DNA from: Desmonostoc muscorum LEGE 12446
GTDB taxonomy: Bacteria; Cyanobacteriota; Cyanobacteriia; Cyanobacteriales; Nostocaceae
Length of the DNA stretch: 64,000 bases
Reading direction: 5' to 3'
Assembly: GCF_015207005.2 (NCBI RefSeq)
Contig: NZ_JADEXS020000001.1
Coordinates: forward strand, 3,658,001 to 3,722,000
The notes below the pieces were generated by a model. It was not told where the DNA came from. It was given only the letters and a program-made list of their open reading frames with translations, and did not search any database. A program made the translations under genes and the position numbers. Below, one piece after another: positions 19,658-29,347 of this stretch (the stretch's first letter is position 1; each line of letters starts with the position of its first letter).

Positions 19658-22600
19658 ATGCAGATAAATAGTCATACTTCAGAATATAAAGAAAATATTC
19701 CGTCAAATACTTTAACTCACATCCTTGACACTGAAGTTGTACAAGAATGGAGTGATACCCAGCCAATTGCTGAGAATCTGTGTATCCATCAAATGTTTGA
19801 GATGCAAGTGGAGCGATCGCCCCAAGCAATTGCTGTAGTATTTGAAAATACGCAGCTTACATATCAGCAGTTAAACCAACGGGCAAATCAGCTAGCGCAT
19901 TATCTACGTACTTTAGGCGTTGGACCAGAAGTACTTGTCGGTATTTGTTTAGAGCGCTCCTTGGAGATGATTGTCGGGCTGTTGGGAATTCTCAAAGCTG
20001 GAGGCGCTTATGTGCCTTTAGATCCATCATATCCAAAAGAACGCTTAGCTTTCATCTTGGAAGATACACAAACCGCAGTGTTGTTAACCCAAGAGAAATT
20101 GGTCGAGAACCTACCACCGCATCAGGCGCAAGTGATTTGTCTGGACTTGTTTTTGGAAGAAAACACACAAAACAGCCAAGATAATCCTGTAAATCAGACG
20201 ACGCTTGATAATTTAATTTACGTAATCTATACATCTGGTTCTACAGGACAGCCCAAGGGTGTAATGATTCCTCACCGTGGAATCTGCAATCAATTGTACT
20301 GGCGGCAAACAACCTTTAGATTAACTCCGGCAGACAAAGTTTTACTGACCATTTCTTTTAGTTTTGACCCCTCAGTGTGGCAGATATTCTGGCCGTTGTG
20401 TTTTGGGGGGCAATTAATTATGGCTCGCCCTGGTGGACATCAAGACGCTGCTTATCTTGTAAAAGTGATTACCGAGCAGCAAATCACTGTCCTAGCCTTA
20501 GTACCCTCAATACTCCGTGTTTTACTGGAGGAAAAGGGAATTGAGAATTGCCAATTTCTCAGACACGTTACCTGCGGTGGTGAAGCCTTAGCTGGCGAAC
20601 TTATAGAGCGGTTTTTTGCCCAATTGAATTTGGACAATGTTCTACACAATTGTTACGGGCCGACAGAAGCTTCCATCGATACGACTTTCTGGACTTGCCA
20701 GCGGGGCACTAATTACACCATTGCTCCCATTGGTCACCCCATCACCAATGCACAGATTTACATTCTTGATGAAAATTTGCAGCCTGTGCCTGTTGGTGAA
20801 TCAGGTGAACTGTATATTGGCGGTATTGGTTTAGGGCGGGGCTATCTTAATCGTCCAGAATTGACCAAAGAGAAGTTTATTATTGATCCTTTTAGCTCCA
20901 AAAAAGGGGCACGCCTTTACAAAACAGGGGACTTGGCACGTTACAACAGCGATGGTAATGTCGAGTTTGTTGGTCGTATCGATCACCAAGTAAAGATACG
21001 CGGTTTCCGGATTGAATTAGGAGAAATTGAAGCTGTACTCAGTCAACATCCGGCACTGACGCAGACTTTAGTCATAGCCAGAGAAGATGTTCCTGGTGAT
21101 AAGCAACTCGTGGCATATATCGTTGCTAGCCCAGAGGAAATTCCTACTCAGATTGAATTACGGCGCTTTTTGCAAGGTCAGCTGCCTGAATACATGGTGC
21201 CTGGTTACTTTGTATTTTTGGATACCCTGCCATTAAACCCTAATGGTAAAATAGACCGCCGCGCTTTACCTGCGCCAGATACATCAGATCTTGGTTTATC
21301 AACTAACTTTGTCCCACCCCAGAATCCCGCAGAAGAGGTCTTAGCAAGCATCTGGGCAAAAGTTTTGCGTTTGGAACAAGTAGGCATCCACAATAATTTT
21401 TTTGAATTGGGAGGCCATTCACTGCTGGCTACTCAAGTGATGTCTAGAGTTCGCCAAGCCTTCGGGATAGAAATTCCGTTGCAAGTTTTGTTTGAGAATC
21501 CCACGATCGCTAATTTAGCTCAAGCCATAGCTGAAAACCAAATTTCCGAAAATAATCCCCAAAATCAGAGCATTCCCCAAATAGCCAACCGAGAATCAGT
21601 CCCCTTATCTTTTGCCCAACAGCGAGTCTGGTTTTTGGAACAGTTGGAACCCAATAGTCGGGCATATATCATCTCCGATGCACAACGGTTAACTGGGGAA
21701 TTAAATCTGGGTGTATTGCAACAAGCACTAGATGCGATCGTTGTTCATCACGAAGCACTGCGAACAAACTTTATTAAATCACCCGATGGTAGCCCCATAC
21801 AAGTAATTAGTCCGTCCCGGTCGGTCAAACTCAAGGTAATTAAAGTTACACAGGAGCAAGCAGAATTGCTCCTCACTCAAGAAGCGCAACCCCCCTTCAA
21901 CCTAGAATCTGACTTAATGCTGCGGGCTAGCTTGCTGCAAATAGACGAACATGAGCAGATACTCCTGTTGGTCATGCACCACATCGCCTCAGATGGTTGG
22001 TCAATGGGTATTCTCTGGCAGCAGTTAGCAGCCGTTTATGAAGCTTTTTTAAATGGGAAGCCTTCTCCCTTAACAAAATTACCCATTCAATATGCCGATT
22101 TTGCTGTTTGGCAGCATCAATGGCTGTCAGGTGAAGTCCTCTCCAGCCAAATAAACTACTGGAAAACTCAGTTAGCAGGTGCTAATACTGTACTGGAATT
22201 GCCCACCGACCGACCACGGCCACCAGTCCAAACTTACCAAGGGGCGGCTCAATCTTTAATGCTACCCCAAAGCTTGAGTGCATCACTCACAGAACTCTCG
22301 CGTCAGGAAGGTGTCACCTTATTTATGACCTTGCTGGCGGCCTTTGGAACAATACTGCACCGCTACACTGGGCAAGAAGATATTCTCATTGGTTCTCCCA
22401 TTGCTGGACGTAACCGTTCTGAAATTGAAGGGTTGATTGGATTTTTCATTAACACTGTGGTTTTACGGACTGATTTTTCCGGCAACCCCAGTTTTCGTTC
22501 AGTGCTGAGTCGAGTCCGCCAGATGGCATTAGGTGCTTATGCCCATCAAGATATGCCCTTCGAGAAACTGGTAGAAGAACTGCAACCAGAACGAGATACC

Positions 22601-25597
22601 AGCCGTAACCCACTATTTCAAGTGTGGTTTAATATGCTCAACTTGAGGGATATCCAACTGGAAATACCTGGGGTGGCTGTAGAACCAATCTCGATGCTCG
22701 AAACGGGTTCCAAGTTTGACTTAACTTTGTATGTTACAGAGCAAAACCAAGGAATCAAGCTTGATTTAGTCTACAATACCGATTTGTTTACTTCAGAGCG
22801 GATGATGGAAATGCTGCATCAATTCCATCATTTATTGAATCAAATTGTTGCTGCTCCAGAAAACCAGATTAGTTTGTATTCTCTTGTCACACCACAAGCC
22901 CGATTTTTGCTGCCAGAACCAAGGGCGGTGTTGCCAGAACCAGAGTACGAATTGGTAACAACAATGTTTACCTCTTGGGTAAACTCCGCCCCAGAACATG
23001 CAGCAGTTCGTCAAGGAACTCGCACTTGGAATTATGGGGAATTGGGCAAAATAGCTCAAGGCTTAGCTGAGGTTTTATTATCTCAGGGAGTCCAGCAAGG
23101 AGATGTGGTAGCGGTATTTGGGACGCGCAGCTTTGGACTGATTGCAAGTATGGTGGGTGTACTTTTGAGCGGCGGTGTGCTATTGACACTCGATCCGAAA
23201 CTGCCTAGCGATCGCCACGATCTCATGCTACGAGAAGCTAAAGCTAAATACATATTATATATAGATAGTCAGACCCAAAAAGATAGGGGCATAGCTGAAT
23301 GTTTAATTATTATCTGTGTAAACCCAGATACCGGAGAAATTATAAATTTACCCCAAGGCACTACTCAAGCGATAAACTGGCCCCAAATCACTGGTAACGA
23401 TGCAGCTTATATTTTCTTTACTTCCGGCACCACTGGTGTGCCTAAAGGGGTGCTGGGTTGTCATAAAGGAATGGCGCATTTTCTCAATTGGCAGCGGCAG
23501 ACATTTAAAATTGGTCAACAAGACCGGACTGCCCAATTGACGGGTCTTTCGTTTGATGTCGTCCTCAGAGATATTTTCTTACCTTTGACTAGTGGTGCAA
23601 CCCTGTGTTTGCCAGAGGAAGGCGATAACTTAGAGCCGACTAAAATTTTGCGTTACTTGGAAGATGAGCAAATTTCTGTGTTGCACACAGTTCCTTCCTT
23701 GGCACAATCTTGGTTAGCGAATGTGCCGTCAGAAGTTACTCTAGGTAAATTACGCTGGTTATTTTTTGCTGGAGAACCTCTCAAGGAAACACTTGTACTT
23801 CGGTGGCGGGATGCTTTCCCAGAATCAGGGGAAATTATCAATCTCTATGGGCCGACAGAGACAACTTTGGCTAAATGTTATTACCCAGTACCCGTTGAAT
23901 GTAGACCAGGGGTACAGCCAGTAGGAATGCCATTACCCGAAACCCAAGCACTGGTTTTCACACCAAATCATCAACCATGCGGCATTGGGGAACCAGGCGA
24001 AATTGTCATCCGTACTCCATTCCGGAGCTTGGGCTATATCAATGCCCAGCAAGAAAACCGTTCTCGGTTTGTCAAAAATCCCTTTGGGAATGACGAACAA
24101 GATTGGCTTTATTATACTGGCGATCGCGGTTGCTATCGTCCAGATGGTTCTCTGGAAATTCTCGGTCGCCGAGATCATCAAGTCAAAATCCGTGGCATAC
24201 GCATTGAGCCAGGGGAAATTGAAACGGTGTTAGCCCAACACCCAGACATACTCCAGACTGTAGTAATTGCTCGTGAAGATGTTCCTGGGGATCAACGTTT
24301 AGTAGCTTACATTATCCCAAATCACGACTCAGTAACTACAGTTAGTGAAATCCGTCGCTTCCTCTCGACGAAGCTACCACAGTACATGCTACCTTCAGCT
24401 TTCGTCTTGCTGGAAACCATGCCCCTAACTGCCAACGGCAAGGTAGACCGCCGCGCCCTACCTGCACCTGACCTATCAAGACAAGAGCCAGAAGGGACTT
24501 TTGTTGCTCCCCGCAATCAAGTGGAACGCCAGTTAACAGAGATTTGGGAACAACTTTTAGGCGTGCAGCCCATTGGCGTTCAAGATAACTTCTTTGAATT
24601 AGGAGGACACTCGTTACTGGCAGTAAAATTATTTTGGCAAATTGAGAAGACATTTAATAAAAATCTGCCCCTTGCCACTCTCTTCCAGTCAAGTAGTATA
24701 GAGGCTTTAGCCAAAATCATCTGCCAAGAGGAAGATTTAGCAACAAACAAGGCTTCACTAAAACACAAATCAAAAGCTACTTGGTCATCCCTAGTAGAAA
24801 TTCAACCTAATGGTTCCAAGCCACCTTTCTTCTGTATTCACGGACTAGGTGGAGAAGTCTTGTGTTTCCGTGAATTGGCACAACATCTGGGCTCAGAACA
24901 ACCATTTTACGGACTACAACCAAGGGGACTTGATGGAAAATATCCTTTCCATACCTGCGTTGAAGATATGGCGGCGCACTACATTCAAGAAATTAAGACC
25001 CTTCAACCTCATGGACCTTATTTTCTCGGAGGTTATTCTTTTGGGGGTGGAGTTGCTTTTGAAATGGCTCGACAACTCCACGAACAAGGTGAGGAAATTG
25101 GTATTCTAATTATCCTTGATAGTTGTCGTCCTGGTTATAGTCGGCGATCGCCATTTCTCAAAAGAATTTTCTTGCATTTAAATAATATCCTTCGACAAGG
25201 AATTGGTTACCTTTGGCAAAAGGTTCTGAAATGGAGCTATTGGAATAAATCTCGTCTCCAAAATACATATAAGCGTTACTTGGAAGCCGTACTTGATTTA
25301 CCTGAAACTGACAAGCATTTAAAAAGTATAGACATTAATACTCAAGCTATTAGTCAATATACTTACCCAGTTTACCCTGGTCGAGCTGTCCTCTTGCGGA
25401 CTCAAGACAAGAACCGAGGCGAAGCTATAGGCACACAATACGATGCTCAATTTGGTTGGGGTGAGGTAGTTGCTGGAGGATTAGATATCCATTTAGTTCC
25501 CGGTTCTCACGTTTCTCTACTCCGGGAACCCGACGTACAGGTGGTAGCCGAAAAATTGAGAAATTGTTTAATTAAAGCACAGTCTCCAAAAAATTAA
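19658..25597 (+). CDS. Two-module nonribosomal peptide synthetase A-T-C-A-T-TE
   Basis: 1979 residues. A1 spans about 40–540 (YTSGSTGQPKGV near 190, YGPTE near 332). T1 has LGGHSLL near 585. The C domain spans about 650–1090 with the intact catalytic HHIASDG near 774. A2 spans about 1100–1600 (FTSGTTGVPKG near 1253, YGPTE near 1397). T2 has LGGHSLL near 1645. The type I thioesterase has GYSFGG near 1791 and a late His in GSHVSL near 1949. It begins directly with an A domain, so it is an initiation plus one elongation/termination module, predicting a dipeptide or a cyclised/oligomerised product. Hand alignment to GrsA gives specificity positions D-P-W-A-V-C-C-I-D for A1 and D-V-R-H-F-A-L-L-A for A2; neither matches a code I recognise. 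No MbtH homologue or transporter is adjacent. Confidence 0.93.
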   Translation: MQINSHTSEYKENIPSNTLTHILDTEVVQEWSDTQPIAENLCIHQMFEMQVERSPQAIAVVFENTQLTYQQLNQRANQLAHYLRTLGVGPEVLVGICLERSLEMIVGLLGILKAGGAYVPLDPSYPKERLAFILEDTQTAVLLTQEKLVENLPPHQAQVICLDLFLEENTQNSQDNPVNQTTLDNLIYVIYTSGSTGQPKGVMIPHRGICNQLYWRQTTFRLTPADKVLLTISFSFDPSVWQIFWPLCFGGQLIMARPGGHQDAAYLVKVITEQQITVLALVPSILRVLLEEKGIENCQFLRHVTCGGEALAGELIERFFAQLNLDNVLHNCYGPTEASIDTTFWTCQRGTNYTIAPIGHPITNAQIYILDENLQPVPVGESGELYIGGIGLGRGYLNRPELTKEKFIIDPFSSKKGARLYKTGDLARYNSDGNVEFVGRIDHQVKIRGFRIELGEIEAVLSQHPALTQTLVIAREDVPGDKQLVAYIVASPEEIPTQIELRRFLQGQLPEYMVPGYFVFLDTLPLNPNGKIDRRALPAPDTSDLGLSTNFVPPQNPAEEVLASIWAKVLRLEQVGIHNNFFELGGHSLLATQVMSRVRQAFGIEIPLQVLFENPTIANLAQAIAENQISENNPQNQSIPQIANRESVPLSFAQQRVWFLEQLEPNSRAYIISDAQRLTGELNLGVLQQALDAIVVHHEALRTNFIKSPDGSPIQVISPSRSVKLKVIKVTQEQAELLLTQEAQPPFNLESDLMLRASLLQIDEHEQILLLVMHHIASDGWSMGILWQQLAAVYEAFLNGKPSPLTKLPIQYADFAVWQHQWLSGEVLSSQINYWKTQLAGANTVLELPTDRPRPPVQTYQGAAQSLMLPQSLSASLTELSRQEGVTLFMTLLAAFGTILHRYTGQEDILIGSPIAGRNRSEIEGLIGFFINTVVLRTDFSGNPSFRSVLSRVRQMALGAYAHQDMPFEKLVEELQPERDTSRNPLFQVWFNMLNLRDIQLEIPGVAVEPISMLETGSKFDLTLYVTEQNQGIKLDLVYNTDLFTSERMMEMLHQFHHLLNQIVAAPENQISLYSLVTPQARFLLPEPRAVLPEPEYELVTTMFTSWVNSAPEHAAVRQGTRTWNYGELGKIAQGLAEVLLSQGVQQGDVVAVFGTRSFGLIASMVGVLLSGGVLLTLDPKLPSDRHDLMLREAKAKYILYIDSQTQKDRGIAECLIIICVNPDTGEIINLPQGTTQAINWPQITGNDAAYIFFTSGTTGVPKGVLGCHKGMAHFLNWQRQTFKIGQQDRTAQLTGLSFDVVLRDIFLPLTSGATLCLPEEGDNLEPTKILRYLEDEQISVLHTVPSLAQSWLANVPSEVTLGKLRWLFFAGEPLKETLVLRWRDAFPESGEIINLYGPTETTLAKCYYPVPVECRPGVQPVGMPLPETQALVFTPNHQPCGIGEPGEIVIRTPFRSLGYINAQQENRSRFVKNPFGNDEQDWLYYTGDRGCYRPDGSLEILGRRDHQVKIRGIRIEPGEIETVLAQHPDILQTVVIAREDVPGDQRLVAYIIPNHDSVTTVSEIRRFLSTKLPQYMLPSAFVLLETMPLTANGKVDRRALPAPDLSRQEPEGTFVAPRNQVERQLTEIWEQLLGVQPIGVQDNFFELGGHSLLAVKLFWQIEKTFNKNLPLATLFQSSSIEALAKIICQEEDLATNKASLKHKSKATWSSLVEIQPNGSKPPFFCIHGLGGEVLCFRELAQHLGSEQPFYGLQPRGLDGKYPFHTCVEDMAAHYIQEIKTLQPHGPYFLGGYSFGGGVAFEMARQLHEQGEEIGILIILDSCRPGYSRRSPFLKRIFLHLNNILRQGIGYLWQKVLKWSYWNKSRLQNTYKRYLEAVLDLPETDKHLKSIDINTQAISQYTYPVYPGRAVLLRTQDKNRGEAIGTQYDAQFGWGEVVAGGLDIHLVPGSHVSLLREPDVQVVAEKLRNCLIKAQSPKN

Positions 25598-25677
25598 AAC
25601 AGAAGTCAGAATTCAGAATGCAATCAATGAGGGATTTAGATCCGTCACTGGTTGTATACATCTGGTTGCCCAAAGTT

Positions 25678-26231
25678 ATATCATGTCGGTATTGAGCCGA
25701 GATATGTGTAATTTTGAGCAAGATGGTCTGGAAAAGCTTGTTGAATATGGCTTTTAGCGTTTTTAATAGTTCTGCCTGATTTGAGCCGCGCATACTTGCA
25801 GTGTGAAGGTCAATAATTGCTTTTCGTCTACCAAAGAGAATAATAAATACTGTGTGCTTGAAATGAATACAACTTTTACCCTGTAAGAGTTTCAGACAAT
25901 TCACGGTAAAAGATGTTTATTGTCTAAGTTGTAAAACCTGTAAATAAAGTTAATAGATACTCTGGTTTTTGTAGCGATAGATACCCAAGATTTATACCCT
26001 TGTGTCAATTTTACTTGAAAATTGCTGAAACCTATATATAGTAGGAGTTTCCAGACCATCTTGCTTAAAATTACACATATCTCGGCTCAACCCCATGTCC
26101 GCTTAATTACTTATTAAAACCCAAGAACCCCACCCCGCTAAAGCTGCGCTTTGTCTCCCCTCCCCGCAAGCGGGGAGGGGGGTGGGGTGCAATGACTTTG
26201 GGAATCATAACTAATTATCCGGACATGATAT
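25678..26231. mobile_element. Candidate 554-bp element with ATATCATGTC terminal repeats
   Basis: The left end ATATCATGTCGGTAT and the inverse of the right end, ATATCATGTCCGGAT, match over about 13 of 15 bases. The same end decamer occurs in the 73-bp element at 10039–10111. It carries no intact transposase. The internal 43-bp inverted repeats suggest a nested or composite structure. No target duplication was established, so calling it mobile is an inference. Confidence 0.4.
25692..26090. repeat. Near-perfect 43-bp inverted repeat bracketing 313 bp
   Basis: The arms are 25692–25734 (starting TTGAGCCGAGATATG) and 26048–26090 (ending CATATCTCGGCTCAA). They are complementary with about one mismatch over 43 bp. 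The interior has no complete gene on either strand. The size and arm quality are those of an IS remnant or large MITE. Confidence 0.65.
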
Positions 26232-26417
26232 TAGATGATAATACAGTTCAGAATGAGCAACAAAACCCTCATTTAGAGACGCTATAAATCGCGTCTTCAA
26301 AGATCAATGATCTTTAACTGAACCCTATTGATTTAGACGACTAAATTTAAAATTTGGTGTGGTGTTTCACCGTTTATTTGTAAATCTTATCGTATTACCT
26401 TTTTCCAACTCTTGAAC

Positions 26418-27905
26418 TCAGGGTAATTTAGTAATAAAGTTCATACCATTTTTGAGAATATTTGGATATTTATCAAGAAAATTCTGAACTTTTTGCTTTT
26501 GGCTATCATCCACAAATAAATTATAGCTTTCCACAAAATTAAAACTTCCTACCAGATATTTAGCTCCTAATTTGGCTCTAGATAAAATATATTCTTCACT
26601 GACATCGTTGTGGTTGATTAGCCATCCTTTTCGATGTGATAGATAAAGTAATGTTGGATCACTGGCAGTAGTAGCAATTATGAGTGAATCTGGTTCAGTA
26701 TTTTGTTTCACTTGCTGTGCTAGTTGAAAAACAGCCGATTTTTCTATTCTTTCTTTGAACATATAATCAATAGTATAAATGACAGAGCCAGCAGCTACAG
26801 TTAAACATAGGCAGACTACTATAGCTTTTTTATAATTAACTTGATCAGCAGCTTTCTCTAAGTATTGACTACAAGCTTTACCCATGAATACCACTCCTGG
26901 AAGCATAAATTGGAGTTGATAATATTCATGAACTAAACTGGTAATAGGTACTAAAATCCAAGTTAATACTACTGAAATTAACCAAACATCTAATACATAT
27001 TCTCGTCTAGTTCTTCTAGGAATGAATAATCCTAATAAAAATATAGGAAAGCCAAAAATAGCAAAATGTCTAACAGCAGTTCTGAAGAATATTTCTGTCC
27101 AAAAATTTAAGGTGAGTACAATATTATAGTTATACCTATTTGTTGAACCTGACCAAAAACCAAAAGTATTACCATACTCTAAAAATAGTTGATGAGCATG
27201 GTAATACCAAATAGCTACAGGTATTAGTATCAATATGCTATAAATCCACAGAGATATTTGAGAAAAAACTCTGATACCGTATTTAGTCCATGCTAAGTAA
27301 AAAAGTGGTATTCCTAAATATATTATTGGTAAAACTTTGATGAGACAAGCTAAGGCTACAAAGCTACCTGATAAAATTAAATCTTGCCATTTTTCTGAGT
27401 CAAGCCAATTAGTGAAATAGTAGATGCCAATAACTGAACACATCAACAGCATCGACTCTGGTTGAAAAGTTCTACTATAATAAATATTCAAAGGTAAAAT
27501 TACAAAAAATAAACAAGACCAAGAGGCAACTTTTTTATCTAAAATTTTGATAATAAACTGATAAAGGAAGTAGAGAGCTACTAAAAAACAAATAATTGAG
27601 AAGAATCTTCCCCAAAACTCTGCAACTCCAAAAATCCTGTAAATCAGAGCAACAATGAATGAATAAATTGGAAACTCTGTTTCGCAATAACCGGGTAAAT
27701 TACCTCCCCAATCAATTTGAGGATAAAATAAGTTAAAACCATTCTCATAAAAATTTCTCGCTATTGCTGCGGTATCTGACTGACGCCATGAATGAATACC
27801 GATAATTGGCGAATTAATATTATAAATTCTTAGAGCTACGGCTAAGATTAATAAGAACAGTATAGACGAATTTTTATCCTGACTTTTTATGATATTCTTT
27901 TGCAT
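26418..27905 (-). CDS. GT39/ArnT-like membrane glycosyltransferase
   Basis: 495 residues with ten or more hydrophobic helices. The N-terminal loop contains IHSWRQSDTAAIARNFYENG, with the acidic residue typical of GT-C catalytic loops. It is followed by ETEFPIYSFIVALIYRIFG and YSRTFQPESMLLM, features of the dolichyl-phosphate-mannose/ArnT-like PMT_2 family. It probably transfers a sugar from a polyprenyl-phosphate donor on the periplasmic side. It is 53 bp downstream of the PIG-V-like gene on the same strand, so the two likely form a pair. Confidence 0.85.
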   Translation of the reverse strand: MQKNIIKSQDKNSSILFLLILAVALRIYNINSPIIGIHSWRQSDTAAIARNFYENGFNLFYPQIDWGGNLPGYCETEFPIYSFIVALIYRIFGVAEFWGRFFSIICFLVALYFLYQFIIKILDKKVASWSCLFFVILPLNIYYSRTFQPESMLLMCSVIGIYYFTNWLDSEKWQDLILSGSFVALACLIKVLPIIYLGIPLFYLAWTKYGIRVFSQISLWIYSILILIPVAIWYYHAHQLFLEYGNTFGFWSGSTNRYNYNIVLTLNFWTEIFFRTAVRHFAIFGFPIFLLGLFIPRRTRREYVLDVWLISVVLTWILVPITSLVHEYYQLQFMLPGVVFMGKACSQYLEKAADQVNYKKAIVVCLCLTVAAGSVIYTIDYMFKERIEKSAVFQLAQQVKQNTEPDSLIIATTASDPTLLYLSHRKGWLINHNDVSEEYILSRAKLGAKYLVGSFNFVESYNLFVDDSQKQKVQNFLDKYPNILKNGMNFITKLP

Positions 27906-27958
27906 ATAGCTACATTATTTAACTCGTGATTACTCGCTAAAAATACCTTTTATTGCAG

Positions 27959-29266
27959 TTATCCTACCCAACGGTTGTTGCCCCAACGATACCATTGTTC
28001 GATTAGTCCTAAGGCAGAAACTAGGATACAACCATAAAGAAATTCTCGTGTTTTTGGACTATTAAGATTGTCTGTCACCATACCAAAAGCAATAAAAAAG
28101 AAGGGTGTTGCAAATACAAATCGTGCAAGGCTATAGAGATAACCCGAAGCTGCTAAAAATCCAATTGCTGCATTAGCTATACAAATGAATAAGCAAAAAA
28201 AGAACACATAATTCGTTTGTAGTTGGACAATGGTTGGAGTTACAGATTGAGGAGTAAGCTTACCAGCTTTGGCTAACAGCCAAGAACGAATAGAATAAAT
28301 CAAAATTGCTATGGGAGGATAAAAAAGAGTTATCCAGAGTAGAGGATGTTTGGGCACATACAGCGAAATTTTCTTGCGTTTGGCATGAAAATAAATGAGG
28401 ACAACGACCAGGAAAAATAGAATAAATGGAAAGTACAAACCGTGTAAATCGTTTAACAGGGATCTAGGAAAGAGCAGAAATAACGGTCGTAACTGAAGAG
28501 TTCTTCCCCACTCCACTTGAGCTTTAAAGGGAGTCAAAAAGTTGCCTGTTGATAATAAACAATAGATGCCGTAGATTGAATAACCCACGATCGCGCATAT
28601 AGCAATTAATCCAGTGGGGATAGTATATTTTTTCCATTCCCTAGTTTTGGAATCGCTTTCAGATTTTAAATGACTTCCTAAATATACGCAAAATATTGCA
28701 CTAAATGAAGCAAAGAAAAGTTGCACTAAACTCGGTCGAGATACAGACATCAAAATCACAGACACTGCTAAGATGCAATTCCAAAACACGGAAGTTGAAA
28801 ATAAAAGAGCTACTACACTAATGATTGCCCAGAGAGAGAATAGACTCTCAGTGTAGCCAATACTATGGAAAATAGAATTGGGATTAACAACATAAAGTAT
28901 AAGAGTAATAAAGCTTAGACTTTCTGATTTAATGACTTTTCGTAAGACGTATAAGACGATAGGTAGTGACAAAACAAAGAGAATGTTACACAAAATAAAA
29001 GCATATCGAAGCCCAATGACGGGATTCTCTGGGGCGAATAAACGATTTATTTGAGACCAGAGTGGGTAGAAGGCTTGACAACTAGGATTGAAGCCCAAAT
29101 TGACATAATGAATCGCATCCCAATACTGAAACTCTTTTCCCTCTTGTACTGCTAATTTTGCAATTCCGTCCACAGAAAGGAAGATACCTATACTACTGCA
29201 AACAACATAAAACAGGAGAGCAAGAAGAATTTGCTTCCAAAAGGAAAAACGAACTAAGTTTTCCAT
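27959..29266 (-). CDS. PIG-V-like mannosyltransferase-family membrane protein
   Basis: 435 residues, multispanning. The signature is YWDAIHYVNLGF, then FYPLWSQINRLF, then VVNPNSIFHSIGYTESLFSL. The WDA-x-HY, FPL and GYTES(L)F motifs are characteristic of the PIG-V/GT76 superfamily found in bacteria. It is a membrane glycosyltransferase using a lipid-linked donor; its acceptor is unknown. It is the upstream member of a two-gene run with the GT39-like gene. Confidence 0.8.
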   Translation of the reverse strand: MENLVRFSFWKQILLALLFYVVCSSIGIFLSVDGIAKLAVQEGKEFQYWDAIHYVNLGFNPSCQAFYPLWSQINRLFAPENPVIGLRYAFILCNILFVLSLPIVLYVLRKVIKSESLSFITLILYVVNPNSIFHSIGYTESLFSLWAIISVVALLFSTSVFWNCILAVSVILMSVSRPSLVQLFFASFSAIFCVYLGSHLKSESDSKTREWKKYTIPTGLIAICAIVGYSIYGIYCLLSTGNFLTPFKAQVEWGRTLQLRPLFLLFPRSLLNDLHGLYFPFILFFLVVVLIYFHAKRKKISLYVPKHPLLWITLFYPPIAILIYSIRSWLLAKAGKLTPQSVTPTIVQLQTNYVFFFCLFICIANAAIGFLAASGYLYSLARFVFATPFFFIAFGMVTDNLNSPKTREFLYGCILVSALGLIEQWYRWGNNRWVG

Positions 29267-29347
29267 TTACAATCTGGCAATTAAAGCGTGAATGCTTTAT
29301 TGATAATGGTACTATTTTGCGTACATAATATTACCATTCTTATACGT

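Larger units (their letters stand above)
25598..26417. other. Repeat-rich intergenic region after the NRPS
   Basis: About 820 bp dominated by nested inverted repeats. An outer pair ATATCATGTC/GACATGATAT lies at 25678–26231, an inner 43-bp pair at 25692–25734 and 26048–26090, and a CCCCTCCCCGCAAGCGGGGAGGGG-type palindrome near 26157–26180. A 110-codon open frame on the minus strand (25572–25904) overlaps the NRPS end and looks like a decayed or spurious sequence. Confidence 0.6.

Noticed and set aside
25572..25904. 110-codon minus-strand ORF after the NRPS
   Set aside because: It overlaps the NRPS end, has no recognisable domain and lies within repeats.
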